This document shows positions 25,712 to 37,304 of a stretch of DNA of 64,000 bases, piece after piece. Source of the DNA: Tyto alba (lineage: Eukaryota; Chordata; Aves; Strigiformes; Tytonidae); contig NW_024881324.1 in assembly GCF_018691265.1 (NCBI RefSeq), positions 5,149,730-5,213,729 on the forward strand, in the 5' to 3' direction. Within the stretch, counting starts at the first letter, position 1, and each line of letters starts with the position of its first letter. The position numbers and the translations under genes are program-made. A model generated the notes under the pieces. The model ran no database searches. It was not told the origin of the DNA and worked only from the letters and a program-made list of their open reading frames with translations.

Positions 25712-28700
25712 GGGGGACTGGAGGAGTCTTCCCCAGCAGAACCTCTGATTAAAATAAGGCTGGGGGAAGCTCAAACAGAAGTAGAATTTTCAGTAGATAC
25801 TGGAGCTGCTTATTCAGTTTTAAACAAAAAAGATTTCGAATTTGGCAAGAAAATAGCTAGAGTTGTCAGTGCGACTGGTAATGCTGAAACTAGACCATTC
25901 TTTAAACCTCTAACATTCAGAATTGGAAAACAGTGGGTGACACACCAGTTTTTGTATTTAACCGGAGCTCCAAAGCCTTTTCTGGGACGCGAACTGTTAG
26001 AGAAATTAGAAGCCAAAATAAATTTAAAGACAGAGCGGTTGATGTATTAATTACTGAATCTAAACTTGTACAAGCAACTGCATTCTTATTACAGGAAGAT
26101 AAGATTTTGCGGTCTGACATTCCAGTAGAAGTGGCAAATGAAGTAATACCCATTGTGTGGGCTGGAGAAGTACTGGTGAAAGCCAAGAATGCTGAGCAGG
26201 TAAAAATTGAGCTGAAAGCAGATGCCAGACCAGTAAGGCAAAACTAATATCCCTTAAAATTGGAAGCTAGAGTTGGATTGATGCCAATTGTTGAGATATT
26301 CAAAGAGCACCGCTTGTTAAGAGAGTGTGAGTCAGAATATAACACTCTCATCTTGCCAGTGAGAGAGGCAGACGGGAGAAGTTATATATTATTCCAAGTT
26401 TTAAGAGCTATTAATCAGGTCATTGAATACATTCACCCAGGAGTGGCAAATCCATATACCCTGCTTCACAGCTGTAGATGAAAGGCAAGAATGGTTTACA
26501 GCTATAGATCTAAAAGATGCCCTTCTCTGCATACCTCTCAAGCAAGAAAGTCAGAATGTATTTGCTGTTGAATGGTAAAACCTGGAAATGGGACATAAAT
26601 CACAATATACACGGACAGTACTACCACAGGGATTTAAAATTAGTCCCACAAACTTTGGAAATCAACTAGCCAAAGAATTGGAAGCCTGGAAAAGGAAACA
26701 TAAGACAGGAATTTTATTACAGTATGTGGATGATATCCTAATTGCAACTGAGACTCAGATGGAATGCTTGCAACTAAATATGGATCTTGCGAACTTTCTG
26801 GGAATGAGTGGTGATTGAGGTTTGAGAGAGAAAGCGCAAGTGGTTCAAGAATCTGTAAAGTATCTAGTGTTCGAAATTCTGAAACGACAAAGAAGGTTGA
26901 ACACAGAGAGGAAAGAAGCTATCTGCCAAATACCGGAACCTCGGAATGATGATGAGCTATGACTGTTTCTCAGAATGGTGGGATGGTGCAGACTGTGGAT
27001 TGCAAACTATGGACTTATTGTGAAACCATTGTATGAACTGCTAAAATGCTCACCACTTGGATGTCTGGAATGGGATAATAGTACCAGAAATGCTTTCAAG
27101 CAAGTGAAAAGGACTCTAATGAAAGCACCAGCTCTGTGACTTCCTGATCTGACTAAGACTTTGGAGCTGTTTGACCATGACAGGCGATGGCTTTGGGAGT
27201 GCTGTCTCAGATGTTGGGAGGAAACAGATGTGCTATGGCCTATTTCTCCAAGTAGCTAAATAACACCAGCAGAGGTTGGCCAGGATGCCTGAGAGCTGTA
27301 GCAGCTACTGTATTATTAATTCAAGAAACTCGGAAGCTGACTTCAGGACGGAAAATAACCGTTTACGTTCCACATATGGTGATCACAGTCTGTTGTGGTT
27401 TGAGCCTGGTTGGCAGCCAAACGCCACTCAGCCACTCGCCCACCCTTCCCCACCTGGGAGTGGGGAGGGAATTGGAGGGGCAAAGAGAGACTTGTGTGTT
27501 GAGATAAAAACAGTTTAATAAGAGTAATAAAATAATACGGTGACAGTATAAACAGGTAATGTACAATGCAATTGCTCACCACCCACCGACCGACACCCCC
27601 GCCCGCTCCCGGCTGGTGATCCTGCAACACAAAGACAACGCGGCAGCAATCCCAGAAGTGAGAGCGCGCCCCTTCCTGCCCATCCCTCCTTTATATGGTG
27701 AGCGTAATGTCACATGACATGGAATATCGGCCAATCCGGGCCCGGTGCTCCAGCCGTGTTCCTTCCCGGCTTCTTGTGCGCCGGTGCACAGGCAGGGCAC
27801 GGGGAGTTGGAGAGTCCCTGAAATCTCCGTGTGCCATCAGCACTCCTCCAGCTACCAAAAACGAACCTAAACTCTATTCCAGCCCAAACCAGGACAGTGC
27901 TAAATCAGAAAGGCGGACATTGGCCATCCCCGAGCCGAATGTTGAAATACCACGTAGCATTAGTTGAACAAGATGGTGCTATCTTAAAAACAACTGCAAC
28001 TGTAAACCTGGCAGCCTTCCTGTCCTATCTACAACTTGAGACAGAGAAAAAAAAACCTACGCAGGACTGACTGCAGGCTATCGAGGAAGTGTATTCCAGT
28101 CAACCTGATTTAAAGGACATCCCCTTGGAAAAGCCAGGGTGGGAGTTATAGTCTGATGGGAGTACATTTGTAAAAACAGGAATCCAGCTGTCAGGATATG
28201 CAGTAACTACTGAAGATGCAGTTGTGGAAGCAAAAGCTTTTCCCTCAAACACCTCTGCTCAAAAAGCAGAACTGATGGCATTAACAAGAGCCTTGGAGCT
28301 GAGCGAGGGAAAGCAAGTAAATATAGGACTGATTCTAAATATGCATTTGGAGTACTACGTGCACATGGAGCCATTTGGAAAGAAAGAGGACTGTTGTCAT
28401 CTCAGGGAACTGGAATAAACACGCAGGACAAATTTTGAAGCTGATGGAGAATGTGCAAAAACCAAAAGAAATTGCTGTTATGCATAGTAAAGCCCACCAA
28501 ACCGGACGATCCCCACAGGAAACAGGCAGTAGATTAGCTGATCTAACAGCTTGAAAAGTTTCAGAAAAGGGTAAAGAAATATTGGAAATAATACCCATAG
28601 AAGAGATAGAAATGAAACATTCTCCTAACTAAAGTAATCAGGATACAAATGTAATTGAAACCTTAAAAGCTGAGATACAGGAAAATGGGTGGGCTGTCAC

Positions 28701-29433
28701 CCCCACAGGACAAGTGGTCCTAACTCCACTCCTAATACATGAACTAGTAAAGAAAGAACATAATAGTGTTCATTGGGGAACTGAGAATTTATTAAAACAT
28801 TTACAGAAATGAGTAGTAAGTCACAACATGGTAGAAACTGTAAGATCTGTAACTGAAAAGTGTGAAATCTGTCTTAGAAACAATCCAAAAACACAGGATG
28901 AAGTCCAGTTCAGAGCCACAAAACCAGGAAATTCCCCAGGTGAACACTGGCAAATGGATTTCACTGAACTGCCAAGAAGAGGAGGGATGAGATATCTACT
29001 AGTGTTGGTAGATACTTTTATGAGGTGGCCTGAAGCTTTCCCATGTTGCACCAACAAAGCCAGGGAAGGAGTTAAAATTTTACTTAAAGAAATAATACCG
29101 CTATTTGGTGTTCCAGTAGAGATCTCCTCTGAGAGGGGACCACATCTTGTTGCAGAAGTTGTTCAACAAGTAAGTAGAGTATTGCAAATAATGTGGGAAT
29201 TGCATGCCCTGTACTGTCCACAGTCTATTGGATGGGTAGAGGGCATGTATCAAACCCGAAAATTGCAGTTAAGCAAAATTTGCCAGGAGACCTCAATGGT
29301 TTGGATACATGCACTTCCACTTACTCTGTTAAGAGTTCAGCCCAGAGGAAAACATCGGTTAAGTCCATATGAATTATTGTCTGGAGACTTTATCAGATCC
29401 CGAAATAGCCTGCGCTTGAGTGGGAAATCATGA
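25712..29433 (+). pseudogene. pol: Provirus pol remnant (protease, reverse transcriptase, RNase H, integrase)
   Basis: Protease follows the gag TGA in the same frame; its active-site DTGA is at 25796-25807, with a GRELLEKLEAK block further on. A frameshift near 26040 and stops at 26048, 26245 and 26577 break the frame. Reverse transcriptase keeps LPQGFKISPTNF and the catalytic YVDD (26723-26734). A minus-strand family A LTR (27391-27896) separates it from RNase H (about 28080-28560, SDGSTF and AELMALTRALEL visible). Integrase (about 28640-29433) keeps the first catalytic Asp (28957) and the Glu (29239). The middle Asp is replaced by Glu (GAG at 29131). The final codons overlap the env start by 4 nt, as in gammaretroviruses. 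Confidence 0.9.
27391..27896 (-). mobile_element. Solo LTR, family A copy 4, nested in pol (minus strand)
   Basis: On the plus strand it runs from TGTTGTGGTTTGAGCC to AGCCCAAACCAGGACA. It lies between the reverse transcriptase and RNase H remnants, antiparallel to the provirus. The flanks (CAGTC left, GTGCT right) show no clean target duplication. The sequence is close to copy 2 (21584-22087), including the CATGTG variant of the E-box. Confidence 0.88.
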
Positions 29434-30647
29434 TTAGGTTTTATGTTTTGGCTTTGATGATTATAGTAGCCATGAATCAATTTGGACAAGCTTATTGGAA
29501 CCAAAGTTTACACTTCATGTTGCTCCAAAGCCTCACAGGAGTACTTAACAGGACCAACTGCTGGATTTGTACCCATCTTCCAGAACATTTGGATAAAGGT
29601 CTCCCTGTGGTGGGAATGCCAATACCCTTTAATGAATCACTGATACAACTCAGCCAAGCCAACTCCTCCACCTCTAATCGACCAAAATGGAAGTTGAATG
29701 GGAATTAGAGATCCCTCCAGGGTTTCAATATTCAAATGCCACCTATTTCCAAAGATGTTTTCTTAATAAAACTACCATCAATACAGGGGGGAAAAAACAC
29801 AGATCGTGAGTGTGGACAAGCTAAATTAGTAGGAAGTGACAAGAATTGCACGAGTTTTGTGCTACCTACGGTGGAGCAAATACATGTGCTATTAATCAAA
29901 CCAGGAGAGGAAACCATACAGTTATGGGGTGGCCAGCACCCTATGGAAAGGGATGGTATTGGATAGAGCTAGAAAAGGATTACCCTTAGGGTGGAAAGAG
30001 CCTTGTACATTGGGCGCCCTTCTTCCTAATATAATAGTTGTTGATAAACTGGATGGACAAGGTGGATGGGTAAGAACTTTCCTGAGATGGACTAAAAGAA
30101 CCTCTGATGCCATAGCTGATACACCTAGTGCATTCCATAGTTTTGCCAGATGGTTTCTCACCTGGCTAGGGGTAAGTGAATTGGAAAAGACAACCATCAA
30201 TATGTCTGCCATAGTTGAGAATATGGAGAATAGGACTATGGATGCCGTGCAGGCATTGCAAATTGAAGTCTCTAGTCTGTCCCGAGTAGTATTACAAAGA
30301 GTATGGCCCTTGATCTATTGTTAGCCACACAGGGAGGTGTTTGCACAGTGATTAATGCAAGTTGTACCTACGTGGACCAAAGTGGTAGAATATCCACAGA
30401 CCTGGCAGAAATTTGGGAGCAAACAAAGATTTTGCATCAGGTAACTAAGGGTGATACCTTGTGGGGTTTTGAGGAATTATGGCACAAATTCCCTTTGTGG
30501 CTACCAAATTGGATATGGCTAAAGAACCTACTCATGATGGTGATTCTAATAGTCTGTGTTCGTATCCTGGTGTGCATCGTGATTCCATGCTTCAATTGCT
30601 GTACTAACCTTTGCTTAAAAAGTAATGAGTGTATATATATAGAGTGA
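29430..30647 (+). pseudogene. env: Provirus env remnant (surface and transmembrane subunits)
   Basis: It opens with a hydrophobic signal-like segment (FYVLALMIIVAMNQFGQAY). The surface part includes a CWIC motif near 29560, the CXXC type found in gammaretroviral envelopes. The frame stops at 29706-29708 and resumes in other frames. The transmembrane part has heptad-like sequence near 30180-30300 and the conserved block ending GGVC. A CX6C pair follows (30342 and 30363), in which the third cysteine of the usual CX6CC is threonine. A membrane anchor (LLMMVILIVCVRILVCIVI) lies near 30525-30585 and a short tail ends at 30647. It is split by stops and frame changes, so no complete envelope protein can be made. 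Confidence 0.85.
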
Positions 30648-30675
30648 GGATTGTAGCCAGAAAGCTACAACCCTC

Positions 30676-30691
30676 AAAAGAAAATGAGGGA
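30676..30691 (+). other. Provirus polypurine tract
   Basis: AAAAGAAAATGAGGGA lies directly before the inferred start of the 3' LTR and would prime plus-strand DNA synthesis. One T interrupts the purines. Confidence 0.6.
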
Positions 30692-30692
30692 T

Positions 30693-31310
30693 TGATGCCC
30701 ATGAACTAAAATGATAAGAAAATGGAGAATAGAATTATTAAGATCAATTTAAGCTGTTTTAACCATTTAACCATTGTGCTGCAGGTGGGACCAATCAAAT
30801 GCTAATCTCTTCAGGAATAGTTAGAATAACTGCAGGGTAAGGAACTCATAAATAATCTTACCTAAGATGGTTCGGCCTCATATTATCAGGTGCAAAGAAA
30901 TGTAAAGATAAGGAAGCTCCAAATTAGCAACAAAACCAGACCAGGCCAGCCTTGAAGGACAAGATATAGGACTGAGTTTGTGAACAAGTAAGGGTCAGCT
31001 GGTAGACACAGTGAAGAAGACTATGAGCCTTCTTCTAAAGACCCCTGACGACCACCTGAAGACTCCAACGGGCATGCACAAGAGACATTAATGTATGCTA
31101 ATGAGTTCCTGGAAATGTTATGAATGTGATAAAAAATATAATTAATACATGTGATTAAGGTAACATAAATGTTTGTTGATTTTGTTTTCACACACACATA
31201 TTAGGAGGAGCTCTCCCCTGTGTGTCCAGCACTGTAATAAAGAATGCCTGCTTTCTAAAACTCCAAAATTGTGCCTTAGAGAGTGAATTAATTATTGCTT
31301 TCTGTTAACA
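30693..31310 (+). repeat. Provirus 3' LTR
   Basis: It starts TGATGCCCATG after the polypurine tract and ends TTCTGTTAACA. Only the part from 30889 onward has a counterpart at the 5' side. The AATAAA signal and GGAGGAGCTCTCCCC block are shared with the 5' copy. The start is inferred from the tract and the TG; the end is fixed by alignment to the 5' LTR. Confidence 0.75.
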
Positions 31311-33031
31311 GTGCCTCCAAAACCTGCTCAGGGAGCAGCAGATTATCTCACCACCTCTGACATGGGGTGAGCTGAGAGGGCAGCATGCTGCCTAAAGGCA
31401 GGGTGATCAGTCAGTTCTGAATGAGCTGAAGCTCTAATCCCTTTATTTTACCAAAATCGTTGTTCTGCTATTAGGCCTTTGCTAGAAAGCTGCTGGCAAA
31501 TTGCATCCAAATAAGGTTCTTGTAGTCTTTTGCTGTCTCCCTTGGATTTCACATCCTTGGGGGCCGAAACAGCCTACCCAGCATGTAGGTTCTGCTGCTG
31601 CTGTCCCGCCGCCCGACCTTGCTCCGCTGGCCTCTGGTCAGGATGCTGCACTGTCCCCGTGCTGCCGCTGCTTTCCTGAAGTGCTGTTTCTGGCACTTGC
31701 GCATGATTAAAAATCTCATGCTTGGAAATGTCAGTCTGAGGCTCCAGCCGAAACTGGGAATTGGTTACAGGCAGCTCTGGAGGAGGGGACATCTCTACGT
31801 CTCCGCCTTTGCCTGTGATTCACTGTGTACTGGGAACAAATGGAAAATAAAGGGGTCAAGACAGCCTGGGGCGGGGAGGACAGAGCAGATGCTAAAGAGA
31901 AATCTTTTCTGCACAGTATAGTAGGGGAAGCAGACCTAACCTTCAGGAGAGCACATATTAAACAAAATGAAGTCAGTGACTACCAGTCTGACTGAAAAAT
32001 ATTTCTTTCACCACGATTGCAGAGAAAATGGTGTTGGGCTAAGAGGAATTCCATTGTAATTTCAAGCCAAATGAGAAAAGGGGCAAGAAATAAGGTGAGC
32101 ATGAAGAAACTGAAAGAAGCCTCTTAAGCGGGAGGTCAAGAGGGTTGGAAAAATAAGAGCTTGGTTGCTTAAGCCATATTTTATTTGTACTACGGTGCCT
32201 GTTAATGTGTCCTGTGGAAAGGTGATGGCAGCCAGTGCTGGGAGGGGGTCCCATACTGTCCTGGAGTGGAGTGTGCACTGCAATTTGGTGAGGATGGCAA
32301 AAGGGAAAAAAGATCTATATGCGGAGGGACAGATTGCTCTCAGCCTCACTGGAACGTTCCCAGGGAGCCTGGCTGCCCCTCCCTGTGCCCAGATGGAAGC
32401 CACATCACAGGCATTTTCCATAAGAACAGCAAAAAGCGCATCTCCACCACTCTTTTGCTGATGCTTCAGTTCCTGCTCCGGAAAATGAATGTGTTAAAAC
32501 ATTACAAGGAAATGGAACTTGAAAATGTTTCTAACATGTTTTAACCTTTTATTTTTCTTAAGAGTAATTTTCTGCTCAGTGTTTCTACAAAAGCCCTGCA
32601 TGACGCTGATTCTCTGCTGTGAAGGATGGCAGTCTACAGAGGTCTCAATTCTGGAAAAGTTCTGAGCAACTGAAGCAAGGGTTTAAGGAGATGAAATCTG
32701 TGTGGCAACCTCAGCCATGACAGCATTACCAGCTTTGCTGCTGCTGCTAAATCCCAAATGCATTTCCTATCCCAGCAAGATCCTCAAGGGTTTTTCTTCC
32801 ACCCCCCCAATACCTGGGTGATGCCTGGCATGACCCACCTTCTCTCGTACAGTCAAAGCATGTTCAGTTCTGCAGAAGCGATGCACAGCGTGACCAAGTG
32901 CCTGGTGCTTGGATCAGCTCCATCATTCCCTGTTGGGTCAGCTGTCCCCTGGACAAAACTTTAGCAACACTTGCATGGGTGCATCCACACATGGGGTGTG
33001 TTTCAAAGAGAACTGTATGGCCCTGTAGCTA
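31311..33031. other. Intergenic stretch, nothing recognised
   Basis: Moderately GC-rich sequence between the provirus and a solo LTR. Overlapping open frames near 31500-32540 occur on both strands with no family resemblance and are not called as genes. Confidence 0.4.
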
Positions 33032-33620
33032 TGTCCTGGTTTGGGATGAAATAATGTTCCTTTTTGGTAACTAGAATAGTGCCGTGTTTTGGATTCAGCT
33101 TTGGGTTTGGTATGAGAAGAATGCTGATAGCACACTGATGTTTTCAGCTGCTGCTGAGACTTCAAGGACTCTCCGACTCCCCCTGTCCTGCCCGTGTGCA
33201 AGGGCACAGGGAGCAGGGAGGGAGCACGGCCAGAGCACCAGACCCAAACTGGCCAGTGAAATATTCCATATCATGGGACGTCATGCTCACTGTATAGAGG
33301 AGGGGTGGGCAGGAAGGGGCTCTGTCTCTTTCTCTTGCTTCCAGGATTGTGATTGCGGGATCTTGGTATTTCGGGGTCGCTGGCCGGGACCGGGCTGGGT
33401 GTTGGTCAGCGGGTGGTGAGCAATTACACTGTGCATTGCCTGTTTATATTTTCTATTACTGTCATTGTTCTCATTTTATTACCATTATTAAGCTGTTTCT
33501 ATCTCAACCTGCGAGTCTCCCTTTACCCCTCCAATTCCCTCCCCCATTCCCAGGTCAGGGGGGAGGGTGGGTGAGCAGCTGTTGGGGTGGTTGGCTGCTG
33601 ACCAGGCTCAAAGCACAACC
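33032..33620 (+). mobile_element. Solo LTR, family A copy 5 (target duplication AGCTA)
   Basis: It begins TGTCCTGGTTTGGGATGA and ends CTCAAAGCACAACC. AGCTA flanks both sides (33027-33031 and 33621-33625). It is longer than the other family A copies, with extra sequence near the start. The E-box is lost (CATGGGACGTCATG in its place) and the TATA region reads CTGTATAGAGG. It lies between the two host genes. Confidence 0.88.
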
Positions 33621-33625
33621 AGCTA

Positions 33626-34733
33626 CTTCAAGTAAACAAGTCCAATCTGTGCTTTCTTTTCCAGCTGGATTGTCAGTGAAACTTCCAATACAGTGTTAAC
33701 AAAGAGTAGGTGGAGAGAAGGGACTCAGTAATAGCTACAGGACCCCTTGTTCTCATCTCCTTCAGTGAACTTCTCTGTAAAACTTAAAATGTCATATTTC
33801 CTCCACGCACAATTTTTAATTAAAACCTCCCCCCTGAAAAGGTCAGGACAGCTTGACTACCTGCTGCCCACACACCGATAGCCTGACAACAGTGAAAGCC
33901 AAGGGCAGTAAACAAAGCTCCTCCCAACCTGAAAACCAAGCACCGAGGACCCTCTCTACCTGGACTAATGAACAAACGGTGGCGGTGACAGCCTGTCCCG
34001 GTGTCCCCATCATGCTCTGTGCCTTGTAATTGCTAACCATCACCCCCATTCTTCCAGGCTTTCTTTATAAATAATATACAGCTTCTCACCTTACCAGCCT
34101 TCTCATCTTTTCCTCTTTAGCACTCCTTCATCTGCTTCTCCCCCAAGATTACAATCTTATTTTTAAGCACTGAGTGCAATGTGCTTTTTCACTTCCGATG
34201 TTCGGGTGCCAGCGAGATGTAGGTTGTCAGATGCACCAAAACCTACTTCGTTTCATTCTCTGCAACCACGTATGTGACGAGCTCTTGACTGTCCATCTTT
34301 TCAGTGCTGATGTTTGGACACTGCAATAATGTTGCTAAAATAGGCACTTCCTTTGCAAAGGAAAATTTTACTTCTGCTGCTGTTGTCAGCCACAATAATT
34401 ACTGCAAGTTCAGCTGAAACTGCCAAACACATATGTTCTGTCTTATTTAAGTTGTGGAAGTATGAACTGAGTCACAGACCACAGAATGTTTCATCAGCAA
34501 GGGAAAGAGCACAGCTGTTACCACGTACCTGTCGTGAGCGTGCTGGAATCTTCTTGATTCCAAATGACCAAAATGACTTCCTCACCTCTGAAAGCTGAAA
34601 ATATAGAGTGCATTAAGAGACCGCTGAGTTTCAACTGCCAATTTCTCCTTTCAAACAGAAATAATGTATAGAGGAACCTGTTTGACTAGAAAGAGATTTT
34701 CTACAAAATCCATGGTTGGCTCACGCCTAGACT
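33626..34733. other. Intergenic stretch downstream of NRSN1
   Basis: No gene or repeat recognised. The 81-residue frame at 34353-34598 has no supporting feature. Confidence 0.4.
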
Positions 34734-35887
34734 TTTATTCAATCCATTCAAAAAATAGACAGAACTATAAGGTGGCACATATCGTCAGAGAGTACAAATG
34801 TCACATCTTTCTTTATACAGTTTAATTTAAATCCATAGATTAAGACAGTGAAATAATTGCCCTCGGTGGGAAAATAATTATGGGTCTTCTAAGAAAGGAC
34901 AAGTCTTCAGGTAAACATTTACACAAATGTATCTGGTTAAGCATAACTTTTTCTATCCTCTATAAAAATATAAACAGCATTTCAAAATGCCTTTAGATAG
35001 TTATGTTAAGGTCATTTAACATGGCATTAACGAACTGACAGAATACAGGGCCTGGGCATGTCAAACCACATTTAGTAATCCATACCCAGCCAAAACGAAA
35101 ACATTTAGTATGAGCTTCAAACGTAATATAATGAAAGAAACAATATCAAACTAAAGATACACAAATATGATGTTCCTCCTCCCATATGAATACCTTATCT
35201 TTAATTTGTATATTTTGTTAAGATGGCAACGATAAGACAAAAGTAGCATTTTTGCACAGGCTAATTGTAACTCGGGATCAAGTATAACTTGCCTTTCCCA
35301 GAAAGTAACATTGCTGGGAAGTGACATGAGCCAGCATTAAATTAAGGGCACTCACTGTCATGTGTGTTTTGCCTGTGCAGTATTACTTTGATACACACTG
35401 TAGCATGTGACAGGAGGACAAGTGCAAATCACAAGGGCGGAATCTTGGCTTCCCAGAGAGCAGAACCAGGCAGTAAAAGTAAGACTAAACAGTTATTTTA
35501 AAGGCAAGAAGAAACTGAAACAAAAATCCAACTTGTCTAAATTTTAAATAGTGAGATGTAGGGTGTTCCTGGTACAGCTGTCATAAATGCACCCCATGTT
35601 TTCCAGGGATGCAATCTGATAAGCTAAACACCTAATCGTTGTTGCAAGGACTTATTGGTTCAACACAGATTAAAATATTTGAATACACTGAATATATTGG
35701 TCACAGGTCTAATCACATAATTTCCCTTTTCCCAAACATAAATTTGTGTTGGAGCAGCTTCCCCATCAGCTGTGTGTTTGCACAGCAGAGCACTCCATGT
35801 TGTAATCGACTAGCACGTATGCCAACAACAGCTGGTATTTTCCAGTTAAAGTGACCTACAAGTGAGAAACAAAACCTAAGGAAAGGG
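34734..35887 (-). other. Probable NRSN1 3' UTR with poly(A) signal
   Basis: On the minus strand, sequence past the NRSN1 stop runs to an AATAAA (plus-strand TTTATT, 34734-34739) about 1.15 kb downstream. No transposable element or other gene interrupts it. The exact end is inferred and earlier signals could be used. Confidence 0.4.
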
Positions 35888-36286
35888 TCAGGTTTCAGAT
35901 AAAGGCTGGACATTTTGAACTTTGGACAAAGTGACAGGTATCTTTGATTCTCCTGGTTCTGGTGCTTTTTTGACTGGGTTTGCATGGGCTTTTATATCAG
36001 CTATCCTCTCTTTAAATCTTTGCTGGAGGTACTTTTCTTCTTTGGAGTAACTTTTAGCAAAAGCAGACATCAGCAGGCACGCTGCCACAGTGGACCCCCC
36101 AACACAAAACAAGATTGCTCCTGCCAGCTTGCATATATCAAGGGACCCATTAAACTGAATGGCACGGGTATCCACCACAACAAAATCATCTTTCCCAAGA
36201 GCTTCGATTTTCGGTGGCACAAGAAAACCCACTACAAGAACTGTTAAACCTATCAGCATAAAAGCCGTCCCAGAGATGAGTCCAAC
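35888..36286 (-). CDS. NRSN1: NRSN1 (neurensin-1), coding exon 2
   Basis: This exon encodes residues 64-195 of neurensin-1, a neuron-enriched membrane protein of small vesicles linked to neurite growth and vesicle transport. The acceptor TTTCTTTTCCAG/GTTGGA sits at 36287. Translation starts VGLISGTAFMLIGLTVLVVG, the first membrane segment (about residues 64-86), followed by the loop PPKIEALGKDDFVVVDT. The second membrane segment (KLAGAILFCVGGSTVAACLL, about residues 116-138) comes next. The cytosolic tail contains SYSKEEKYLQQRFKERIADI and ends VQNVQPLSET. The frame is intact and the codon boundary matches exon 1. The close match to the mammalian protein over its whole length makes the identification firm. 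Confidence 0.96.
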   Translation of the reverse strand, partial: VGLISGTAFMLIGLTVLVVGFLVPPKIEALGKDDFVVVDTRAIQFNGSLDICKLAGAILFCVGGSTVAACLLMSAFAKSYSKEEKYLQQRFKERIADIKAHANPVKKAPEPGESKIPVTLSKVQNVQPLSET

Positions 36287-37304
36287 CTGGAAAAGAAACA
36301 AAGAGCCCAATTAATATGCCTTTCCATTTCTTAGTTGGCATTTAGTTTTCACAGTGTCTTGAAGGTACAGCTTTTTCTTCTAGGAGAAGGCTGACATTTT
36401 TCTTGTAGGTCATATGTGGCCCTCCTAGAACTAGAAAATATGGAAAAACTGTCTTTTTATGACTCGTATTTATATAATTCAGTATTGACATTTCTGGAAA
36501 TACTGGAATATGAATCTATACGTCTAAATAGCATTTCACATCCAAAGGCTCCATCACAGAGGGGATCATAGTTTAACCCTTGTGTTGTGTGACTGATTTA
36601 TTTCTTTAGCTTTTAGATGGTGGTTAGCACCATGAGTTCAGTCCTGACTGATAGTCTGTGTTATATCCACCACTCCCTTTTACTCCATGAAATGTCATTC
36701 CTCTGCAGGGGTTAGAAGGAAGTTGCTACTGCTGTGAACAGATCAGAGAATATTTTTAGCACATTTCAAGTGCAAGTGCATAATTTGGTTCACATAGAAT
36801 GGCTCTACTATCAAAGCAGAGGGATTGGATGTTAGATGGCCTCGCAGGCCCCTGCCAACCTCTGGTGTTCTCCAATTCTATCAAGTTCCCTGACCTTAAT
36901 GGAGATCTTGCAGTTTCCTCCATCCCTAGGTCACACAGTCCCAGAGTTACTGCTGTTAACCTACCAGTCCTATTCCCAATAATCTGGCAGGACTATTGTG
37001 GGTGCAGAGCGGAGCTAAACTACACTTTCAAGATATGGGTGGGGTTTCCCAGGTAAGACTTTGATGTTTCAGTGACATGGCTCCTTGTGACAGAGAAATC
37101 AGAGGATCCAAAGATCCCAGAACTCCCTTGAAAACTGATGTATATTGGTAAGAGTGCCCTGGTTTCAGGCAGATGGTTATTCATTCACCTCAGAGAAAAC
37201 TGAGCACCAGAAGGCCTTTCTGGATGAATACCTAAAAGCTTTAGTTACATGGGAAAGTCTTGAAATGAGAGTTTCTCTCTCCAGCAAACAGCAATGGGCA
37301 GTAC
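36287..37304 (-). other. NRSN1 intron between coding exons
   Basis: Minus-strand donor TGGAAG/GTACTG (GT at 37304-37303) and acceptor TTTTCCAG (AG at 36288-36287). It is a phase-0 intron of 1018 bp. A short CR1 fragment lies inside it. Confidence 0.9.
36805..36886 (+). mobile_element. Short CR1 3'-end fragment
   Basis: GGATTGGATGTTAGATGGCC, then CCTGCCAACCTCTGG and CCAATTCTATCA, match the CR1 3' tail layout (GGACTAGATGACC, TTCCAACCTC, ATTCTATGA) with changes. It lies antisense in the NRSN1 intron and is only about 80 bp long. Confidence 0.7.

Larger units (their letters stand above)
22603..31310 (+). mobile_element. Gammaretrovirus-like endogenous provirus (class I), inactive
   Basis: The order is LTR, candidate primer site, gag, pro-pol, env, polypurine tract, LTR. 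A myristoylation-type MGN start, a single CCHC zinc knuckle, gag and pol in one frame separated by a stop codon, and a transmembrane subunit with a CX6C motif all point to a class I, gammaretrovirus-like element. Every coding region is broken by stops or frameshifts. Two family A LTRs lie inside it (24338-24826, plus; 27391-27896, minus), so those insertions are younger. The two flanking LTRs differ at roughly 30-40 positions over about 420 by eye, indicating an old insertion. Confidence 0.9.

Noticed and set aside
27386..27901. Apparent ACAGT repeats at both edges of the nested LTR
   Set aside because: The right-hand match uses the LTR's own terminal ACA, so it cannot be a true target duplication.
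31501..32544. Cluster of open frames of 70-119 residues on both strands
   Set aside because: The frames overlap on both strands, match nothing I recognise and lack splice or promoter context.
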